DNA of 64,000 bases from CAVZZV01 sp963779845 (GTDB lineage: Bacteria > Bacteroidota > Bacteroidia > Bacteroidales > GCA-2748055), in contig CAVZZV010000002.1 in NCBI GenBank assembly GCA_963779845.1, positions 503,066-567,065 on the forward strand. The letters are read 5' to 3'. Every line of letters starts with the position of its first letter. Position 1 is the stretch's first letter. The position numbers and the translations under genes are program-made. Under the pieces are notes generated by a model. The model worked only from the letters and a program-made list of their open reading frames with translations. It did no database searches and had not been told where the DNA came from. Positions 58,108-64,000 of the stretch are shown in pieces.

Positions 58108-60717
58108 GTGGAAAAAAAGTATGTTGATACCCCATTAATGAAGCAATATTACAGCATTAAATCCAAGCATCCGGATGCCGTGCTGCTGTTTCGGGTAGGC
58201 GACTTCTATGAAACCTTTGGGGAAGATGCCATCAGGGCCGCTGAGATACTGGGGATTACCCTTACCCGCCGGGCGAATGGTGCGGCAAGCTATGTAGAGC
58301 TTGCTGGTTTTCCCTACCACGCACTGGACACCTATCTTCCGAAACTGGTAAGGGCAGGGCAAAGGGTTGCGATATGCGAACAGCTCGAAGATCCGAAGGC
58401 AACCAAAACCATTGTCAAAAGAGGAATTACCGAAATGGTAACTCCGGGAATCAATCTCAATGAAAGCGTGCTGGATCATAAGGAAAATAATTTCCTTGCC
58501 TGTGTGTATCTTGAAAAGAGATCAGCGGGTGTGGCATTCCTGGATATCTCTACGGGAGAATTTCTCACTGCAGAAGGAAATTTCGAATATATTGATAAAT
58601 TGTTGAGCAGTTTTCAACCGAAAGAATTGCTGATAGAAAAAAGAAAGCAGCAGGTTTTTAAAGAAATTTTCGGAAATCAGTTTTATACCTTCAAACTCGA
58701 CGACTGGGTTTTTACAAGAGAGAATGCCAATGACCGTCTGCTGAAACATTTTGGAACATCGACACTAAAAGGTTTTGGCATTGAAAATCTCAATCTTGGA
58801 ATTATCGCTTCGGGGGCTGTCCTCCAGTACCTTGAGATAACCGAGCACCTTGAAGCCAGCCACATTTCCAGCCTTGCCCGGATTGAAGAGGAGAATTATG
58901 TATGGCTCGATAGATTTACCATGCGAAATCTGGAACTATTCAGATCTATTTATGAGGAAGGGAAAACCCTGATGGACATAATGGATACGACCATTACACC
59001 AATGGGGGCCAGGATGATGAAACGCTGGGTCGCCATGCCTCTGAAAGATATCCAGGCCATCGGGGAAAGATTGGATGTCGTGGAATTTCTCGTATATAGC
59101 GAAGATCAATATAAATTTATTGGCTCCCATTTAAGGATGATCGGGGACCTGGAAAGGATAATTTCCAGGGTTGCATTAAACCGGCTCAGTCCCCGGGACC
59201 TGATCCAATTAAAAACCGCCTTATCGGCTATAGGGCCCTTAAAAGAAATTAGTCCGGAAAATGTTCCGGAAGCGCTGAGGCGGCTTACTGATCAATTGAA
59301 TCCCTGTGACGAAGTGAGGGAGAGAATTGGAAAAGAAATTGTTGCTGATCCTGCTGGTCAAATTGGAAGGGGCGGTGTAATTACCAACGGGGTTTCCGTT
59401 GAGCTGGACGAACTGCGGGAAATTATGCATTCGGGAAAGGATTACCTATTGAAAATGCAACATCGGGAAACTGAACGGACTGGCATCTCCTCCCTAAAGA
59501 TTGGGTTTAATAATGTTTTTGGCTATTATATCGAAGTCAGAAATACCCATAAGGAAAAAGTTCCACCGGAATGGATCCGAAAGCAGACTCTGGTGAGCGC
59601 GGAGAGATATATAACCGATGAGCTTAAAGAGTATGAAAATAAAATATTGGGAGCGGAAGAAAAGAGCCTCGCCCTGGAAATGCAATTGTTTCAGGAGCTT
59701 GTTAGTTATATCTCCCGGTTTGTTACGGTAATCCAGCAAAATGCGGTTCTGCTTGCACAGCTGGACTGTCTGCGTTCCTTCGCTCAAACCGCAAAGGATA
59801 ATCGCTATTCCAGGCCTGAAATAAATGATTCGGACATTCTTGATATCAGGGATGGCCGTCATCCTGTAATCGAAAAGCAATTGAAAGTGGATGAGGAATA
59901 TGTTGCCAACGACATGTTTCTCGACCGTAAAGATCAACAGGTGATTATCCTGACCGGTCCAAATATGTCCGGGAAATCAGCCCTCCTAAGACAAACCGCC
60001 CTGATCGTTTTAATGGCCCAGACCGGTAGTTTTGTACCCGCTTCTAAAGCCAGTATAGGGATTGTGGATAAGATTTTCACCAGGGTAGGAGCTTCAGACA
60101 ATATTTCGCTGGGCGAGTCGACCTTTATGGTTGAGATGCTTGAGGCAGCCAGTATACTAAATAATCTTTCTGACCGCAGTCTGATTCTTTTGGACGAGAT
60201 CGGAAGAGGAACCAGCACATACGATGGTATTTCCATAGCCTGGGCAATGGTGGAATTCATCCATGAGCATCCTAAATTTAAAGCCAAGACTCTTTTCGCC
60301 ACACATTATCATGAAATCAATGAAATGGAAAATGCCTTCCCCCGGGTAAAAAATTATAATATTTCAATTCGGGAGATGGAAGATAAAGTTATCTTTCTTA
60401 GAAAGTTGGTGCGTGGAGGGAGTGAACACAGTTTTGGGATTCATGTAGCGCGGATGGCAGGGATGCCGAGATCTGTTGTGAAACGTGCCGGGGAAATTTT
60501 GCTTGATTTGGAAACTTCACACGATAAAAATACCCTGGCTAAACCCATTGCCGGTCTTGCTGCACAGCGGGAGGGATATCAGATGAGTATATTTCAGTTG
60601 GACGACCCGGTTCTGAAGCAAATCAGGGATGAGATCAGGAATATTGACATTAATAACCTGACACCTCTACAGGCGCTGAATAAATTATATGAGATTAAAA
60701 AATTGACCGGGGTGTGA
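58108..60717 (+). CDS. mutS: DNA mismatch repair protein MutS
   Basis: From GTG 58108 the protein has 869 residues, the usual MutS length; an ATG at 57937 would overlap trmN6 and add a foreign stretch. Mismatch-reading motif Phe33-Tyr-Glu35 (FRVGDFYETFGEDA), connector and lever domains, clamp region with VFGYYIEVRNTHKEKVP, then Walker A TGPNMSGKSALLRQ, Walker B LILLDEIGRGTST and ATHYHE. It recognises mispairs and starts repair with MutL. Intact through its whole length. Confidence 0.97.
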   Translation: MEKKYVDTPLMKQYYSIKSKHPDAVLLFRVGDFYETFGEDAIRAAEILGITLTRRANGAASYVELAGFPYHALDTYLPKLVRAGQRVAICEQLEDPKATKTIVKRGITEMVTPGINLNESVLDHKENNFLACVYLEKRSAGVAFLDISTGEFLTAEGNFEYIDKLLSSFQPKELLIEKRKQQVFKEIFGNQFYTFKLDDWVFTRENANDRLLKHFGTSTLKGFGIENLNLGIIASGAVLQYLEITEHLEASHISSLARIEEENYVWLDRFTMRNLELFRSIYEEGKTLMDIMDTTITPMGARMMKRWVAMPLKDIQAIGERLDVVEFLVYSEDQYKFIGSHLRMIGDLERIISRVALNRLSPRDLIQLKTALSAIGPLKEISPENVPEALRRLTDQLNPCDEVRERIGKEIVADPAGQIGRGGVITNGVSVELDELREIMHSGKDYLLKMQHRETERTGISSLKIGFNNVFGYYIEVRNTHKEKVPPEWIRKQTLVSAERYITDELKEYENKILGAEEKSLALEMQLFQELVSYISRFVTVIQQNAVLLAQLDCLRSFAQTAKDNRYSRPEINDSDILDIRDGRHPVIEKQLKVDEEYVANDMFLDRKDQQVIILTGPNMSGKSALLRQTALIVLMAQTGSFVPASKASIGIVDKIFTRVGASDNISLGESTFMVEMLEAASILNNLSDRSLILLDEIGRGTSTYDGISIAWAMVEFIHEHPKFKAKTLFATHYHEINEMENAFPRVKNYNISIREMEDKVIFLRKLVRGGSEHSFGIHVARMAGMPRSVVKRAGEILLDLETSHDKNTLAKPIAGLAAQREGYQMSIFQLDDPVLKQIRDEIRNIDINNLTPLQALNKLYEIKKLTGV

Positions 60718-61374
60718 TTCGCCTTGCTATAACTGTTTCCGGGAATAAGGGCACCAAGCTCTGTCATAAATGATTCACTTATTTATTTGATTTTTCTTTC
60801 CGTTTCAATTTCTTTTGTCTCATCAAACAGGGAGATAAAAAGGTTTTGTCCTAAATGTGGATTCATACCTGAAAAGTTCACGAAAGCTTTATGAACCCAT
60901 TCAATATTGGTAATTCATATGTCCAGGCAGTTCCGAGGGCATTGCCAAATGAGTTAGGATTGTGCGGAAATTGAACATTTGTACCATTCACATTATGGGT
61001 ACCTTCCGTGTTGGTTCATATAACCTTGTCGCCTGGATTAATAACTTGATAGGTTTCGATTTTAAACGTCTCAGATCAAAGCAAATCCCGGTGGTCCCAA
61101 CCTCCCTTTATTTTGAATGCCCATATCTATTGCTATTTGCCCGTGAATTGAGGCTCTTCATTTAATTCAATTCATTTATTACATTTTAAAGTGTCTGATA
61201 ATTATATTACTCTTCTCAAGCTATCCGGAACGATGAAGATGGGAAGAGATGATAAGGGTTTAAAAAAATGAAAAATCTTTTGCAAAATCAAAAAATGGCT
61301 TAAATTTGCATTCCCGTTGACTTCAGTAATATTCGAAAACAAATGAAGTTGGGAAAACAGGTTCATTGCATAAT
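60718..61374. other. Long gene-poor stretch between mutS and tRNA genes
   Basis: No gene supported; a 67-codon frame at 60962-61165 has no start context or family features. The promoter of the tRNA genes lies at its right end. Confidence 0.4.
61278..61308 (+). promoter_or_regulatory. Promoter of the tRNA-Gly/tRNA-Leu genes
   Basis: TTTTG (61278-61282) and TAAATTTG (61301-61308), 18 bases apart, match the Bacteroidota TTTG / TAnnTTTG promoter. tRNA-Gly begins 66 bases downstream. Confidence 0.6.
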
Positions 61375-61450
<76 letters not shown>

Positions 61451-61503
61451 CAGATACACATGTTTTTGTAAAGACGGGTTTAAACCGGTCTTTACATTCA
61501 CAG

Positions 61504-61589
61504 GCCCGGATGGCGGAATAGGTAGACGCGCTGGACTTAAAATCCAGTGGCCAGTAATGGCCGTGCCGGTTCGATTCCGGCTCCGGGTA
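61504..61589 (+). tRNA. tRNA-Leu, anticodon TAA
   Basis: Acceptor GCCCGGA pairs with TCCGGGT (one G-T pair), D-arm with GGTAGACGCG, anticodon stem CTGGA/TCCAG with TAA at 61538-61540, long variable arm typical of Leu, T-arm CCGGTTCGATTCCGG. CCA is not encoded. 53 bases after tRNA-Gly. Confidence 0.95.
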
Positions 61590-61871
61590 CAAAATTAGTT
61601 TGGAGTTTGAGTAGAGAGCAAGAGATGATTCTTTCGCCCAACTAATTTTCCCTCTATACTCACACTCTAACTCACACTGAAAAACTCCCACTCTGATACT
61701 CCCACTGATCTCTCCCGCCCAAGTAAGGATAAATATCCAGGTCGTTTTTCTACTTGAAAAAAAATAAAAAAAATCTGATTTATGCGCTGATAAAAGAGGT
61801 CTTATTTCATTAATTAATGTGTAATAACTCTTATTAGCGATGTTCGATTTCGAAAAATCCGAAATTGATCT
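61590..61871. other. Low-complexity spacer after the tRNA genes
   Basis: About 61640-61720 has CT-rich degenerate repeats (CACACTCTAACTCACACTG, CCCACTCTGATACTCCCACT). No gene supported. Confidence 0.4.
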
Positions 61872-62237
61872 TTACTTTTTCGCGATTAACGTCGTAATGA
61901 GTATCCCAGTTAATATTCCCAGATTATTCAAGGCCAGGTCCAGTGGATTGAAAGCCCTTCCGGGTATCCACAGCTGATAAATTTCGGTAATACAGGCAAA
62001 AACGACTCCCAAAAGGATTAAAAGCCACAAATTTGTTTGATTTCTCGGGTTTCTACTTCGGTATCCCGAAATGAGATAGAATACCGGTATCAGAAGGTAT
62101 AAACTAAAATGCTCCAGGTAGTCCCAACGAAAAGGGGACGAGGAATGTTTTTCCGGTCCGGGATTCCCAGGCATCGATGTTAAAATGACCAGAACAACCA
62201 GCCACGCCGGAAGGATCAGTCGACGCAATTTTTTCAT
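61872..62237 (-). CDS. VanZ-like membrane protein
   Basis: 121 residues with four predicted membrane stretches (about 7-22, 42-60, 70-87, 100-118). VanZ-type motifs: LTSMPGNPGP, DYLEHFSLYLLIP and ACITEIYQLWIPGRAFNPLDLALNNLG. Relatives include teicoplanin-resistance VanZ, but stand-alone members are of unknown role. Cytoplasmic membrane. Confidence 0.85.
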   Translation of the reverse strand: MKKLRRLILPAWLVVLVILTSMPGNPGPEKHSSSPFRWDYLEHFSLYLLIPVFYLISGYRSRNPRNQTNLWLLILLGVVFACITEIYQLWIPGRAFNPLDLALNNLGILTGILITTLIAKK

Positions 62238-62314
62238 GTCTGCAAAGATGGTATATTTTTGGTTTTCTCTATGCGCGGTGACGATCTTTTTATTTTTGAC
62301 GTTCCTGCATAAAA

Positions 62315-62353
62315 ATTGTAGAGAAGGGTTTAAAACCCTTCTCTCTCTACAAT
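62315..62353. terminator. Hairpin downstream of the sigma factor gene
   Basis: ATTGTAGAGAAGGGTTT at 62315-62331 pairs with AAACCCTTCTC...CTACAAT up to 62353, with one two-base bulge. It lies downstream of the minus-strand sigma factor gene; the right arm runs straight into the 17-bp tandem repeat. Confidence 0.6.
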
Positions 62354-62440
62354 AAACCCATCTCTACAATAAACCCATCTCTACAATAAACCCATCTCTA
62401 CAATAAACCCATCTCTACAATAATCCCATCTCTACTATAA
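62344..62440. repeat. 17-bp tandem repeat, about 5.7 copies
   Basis: TCTCTACAATAAACCCA begins at 62344, 62361, 62378 and 62395; the fifth copy (62412) has one change and the sixth (62429-62440) is partial. The unit starts with the right arm of the hairpin. Intergenic, direct and spacer-free, so not CRISPR. Confidence 0.9.
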
Positions 62441-62499
62441 GGTTCATCCTTAAAATAGAAATAAGGATGCAAAAATCTTAAATAATATGTTTAAAAAAA

Positions 62500-63003
62500 T
62501 TACTGATAATCCTGAAGGCTAGCCATTAATTTTTTTCTTGTAAAGAAAATCCGACTCTTTACGGTTCCGATTTTAAGGTCCAAAGAATCAGCAATTTCTT
62601 TGTACTTGAAACCTTCTGTATGCATGCGGAAAGGAACTTTGAAATCATCATCCAAAGCCTCTATCGCCTTGTTGATTTCCTTATAGGAATATTCAGAATC
62701 GGGAATAACCAAAGAGGAAGATTTGGAATTGTTCAGGTAATACAAATCTTTGGTATTGTCGACAGTGGTATTTTCCCGAACTGCTTTCCTGTAATTGTTT
62801 ATAAAGGTGTTTTTCATTATGGTATATGCCCATGCTTTCAGGTTGGTAAACTCCTGAAATTTATCCTTGTAGGTCAATGCTTTAAGATAGGTCTCCTGAA
62901 GAAGGTCTTTTGCTTCATCCCGGTTTGCCGTTAGACTAAGAGCAAATCTCTCCAGGCTATCCTCCATATTTATAAGAGCTGTATTGAATTCTATTGCGGT
63001 CAT
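62500..63003 (-). CDS. ECF-type RNA polymerase sigma factor
   Basis: 167 residues. Region 2 is seen at about 13-80 (DEAKDLLQETYLKAL, NLKAWAYTIMKNTFINNYRK) and region 4 at about 110-165 (DDDFKVPFRMHTEGFKYKEIADSLDLKIGTVKSRIFFTRKKL). No anti-sigma partner lies next to it in the window. It guides RNA polymerase to a set of stress or envelope promoters; the set is unknown. Confidence 0.9.
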   Translation of the reverse strand: MTAIEFNTALINMEDSLERFALSLTANRDEAKDLLQETYLKALTYKDKFQEFTNLKAWAYTIMKNTFINNYRKAVRENTTVDNTKDLYYLNNSKSSSLVIPDSEYSYKEINKAIEALDDDFKVPFRMHTEGFKYKEIADSLDLKIGTVKSRIFFTRKKLMASLQDYQ

Positions 63004-63339
63004 GACAAAAATATTTAATTAATATTGTTTAACAAATATACGATCAAGTTGAACAGAAATCCAAATCTTTACTATTAAATTATTGTAAATAAATGTTAAA
63101 ATATAAATAGTTCATATTTATAACATGAACAATATCAAATATATAATAATCATTTTTTGACTTTTTTCTAAATAAATTTTAAACAAAATAATCTTGTTTA
63201 GGAATTCGAAAAATAGATTAGACATATATTTTCCTTAAAAGTTTCTATCCAAAATGGCTATATTAGCCAGCCAAAAACACCGGGAAATATTTTCTTTTCC
63301 GGGTGATCTGTAAAATTACATTTCAAAACCTTCATTCAT
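63004..63339. other. AT-rich divergent intergenic region
   Basis: Lies between the sigma factor and the transporter, which are divergent, and so should hold both promoters. I could not identify a clear box pair; no gene supported. Confidence 0.4.
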
Positions 63340-64000
63340 ATGGCCGGTTTCTTTTCTCAGGTTAAATCTTATCCCCGGACTTTTTGGGCGGCAAACACCC
63401 TTGAATTATTTGAAAGGTGGGCATATTACGGTCTCTTTAATCTCCTTGCCCTGTACCTTATTGGCTCACCTGAAACCGGGGCATTGGGGTTCACCCAGGT
63501 CGAAAAAGGACTCATTATGGGCATTGTCAATGCTATTCTTTACTTTTCTTCCGGTAATTACCGGGTCCATTGCCGATAAATTCGGTTACCGGGAAGTCCT
63601 GATAATTGCTTTTGTAATCCTTGCTTCAGGATATTATTTCATGGGACAGGTTACAAGCTTTTCTGCCGTTTTCCTTACTTTTCTATATGTAGCGGTAGGG
63701 GCGGCCCTTTTCAAGCCAATTATTTCGGCTACCATCGCCAAAACCACCAACCGTGAAAATGCCTCACTGGGATTCGGGATTTTTTATATGATGATCAATA
63801 TTGGCGGACTTATTGGTCCTGTAGTGGCTTCAGAAATGAGGGAGATAAGCTGGGGTTACATGTTCTTGTTTTCCTCAGCAGCTATCATAATAAATCTTTT
63901 TATCGTCATTTTCTTCTACAAAGAACCTCCAAAAGATCCGAATCGTGATCCATTGCTTAAAAGTCTCGGTATAATCTTCCGGAATATATTTCAGGTTCTC
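63340..64000 (+). pseudogene. POT/PTR-family peptide transporter, 5' part, one frameshift (3' end outside window)
   Basis: ATG 63340. The first helix has the POT signature FERWAYYGLFNLLALYL. Near 63545 a run TTTT has one T too many (YFSSGNYRVHCR, stop); without it the frame continues YFLPVITGSIADKFGYREVLI through several membrane helices to the window end. These carriers import di- and tripeptides with protons through the inner membrane. The break lies in a homopolymer, so the gene may really be intact. Confidence 0.8.

Noticed and set aside
60962..61165. 67-codon frame after mutS
   Set aside because: No recognisable domain, no upstream signals.
62344..62440. Possible CRISPR array
   Set aside because: Repeats follow each other without spacers and no cas gene is present.

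Overview
The window looks like a piece of a Bacteroidota chromosome, probably from a marine or algae-associated member. Evidence: SusC/SusD pairs, a hybrid two-component regulator, type IX secretion sorting tails, BACON-like and Big_2-like domains, many Bacteroidota-type lipoproteins, and promoter-like TAnnTTTG boxes. No rRNA, CRISPR array or transposase was seen.

Region by region: (1) 1-7547, plus strand, is the end of a probable beta-1,3-glucan (laminarin) locus: a GH17 tail, an unusual fusion of a clan GH-A glycosidase barrel to an outer-membrane-type beta-barrel, a binding lipoprotein, a GH16 laminarinase-like lipoprotein, and a T9SS-exported protein sharing binding modules with the lipoprotein. 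(2) 7650-10697 holds an AAA-type ATPase and a GH109-like oxidoreductase-fold glycosidase. (3) 10819-17868 is a TIGR02757/DUF2400 gene cut in two by a 6.27-kb integrative element. The element carries a large serine recombinase, a small serine recombinase, a broken replication-initiator-like gene with a ribbon-helix-helix partner, two unknown membrane/lipoprotein genes and its own diverged copy of the interrupted gene. Joining the element ends gives a symmetric attP. (4) 17896-20190 has an aldo/keto reductase and a decayed GH43-like gene. (5) 20338-50304, all minus strand, is a large polysaccharide utilisation locus: three sulfatases, a surface lipoprotein, two SusD/SusC pairs, GH3, GH127, a toroid-fold lipoprotein, two GH43 enzymes, a metallophosphoesterase and a fourth sulfatase, plus remnants of further sulfatases. 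A divergent hybrid two-component sensor/regulator (50493-54584) probably controls it, and a GH2 enzyme follows. The likely substrate is a sulfated, arabinose- or xylose-containing algal or plant glycan (inference). (6) 57248-64000 is housekeeping: a tRNA methyltransferase with an odd internal repeat, mutS, tRNA-Gly and tRNA-Leu, VanZ-like protein, a short tandem repeat, an ECF sigma factor and the start of a POT-family transporter.

Many reading frames are broken by single-base indels, often in short homopolymers, and these cluster in the integrative element, the SusC/SusD block and the remnants, while very long genes such as the regulator and mutS are intact. Both residual sequencing error and true gene decay must be kept in mind; each affected gene is marked.
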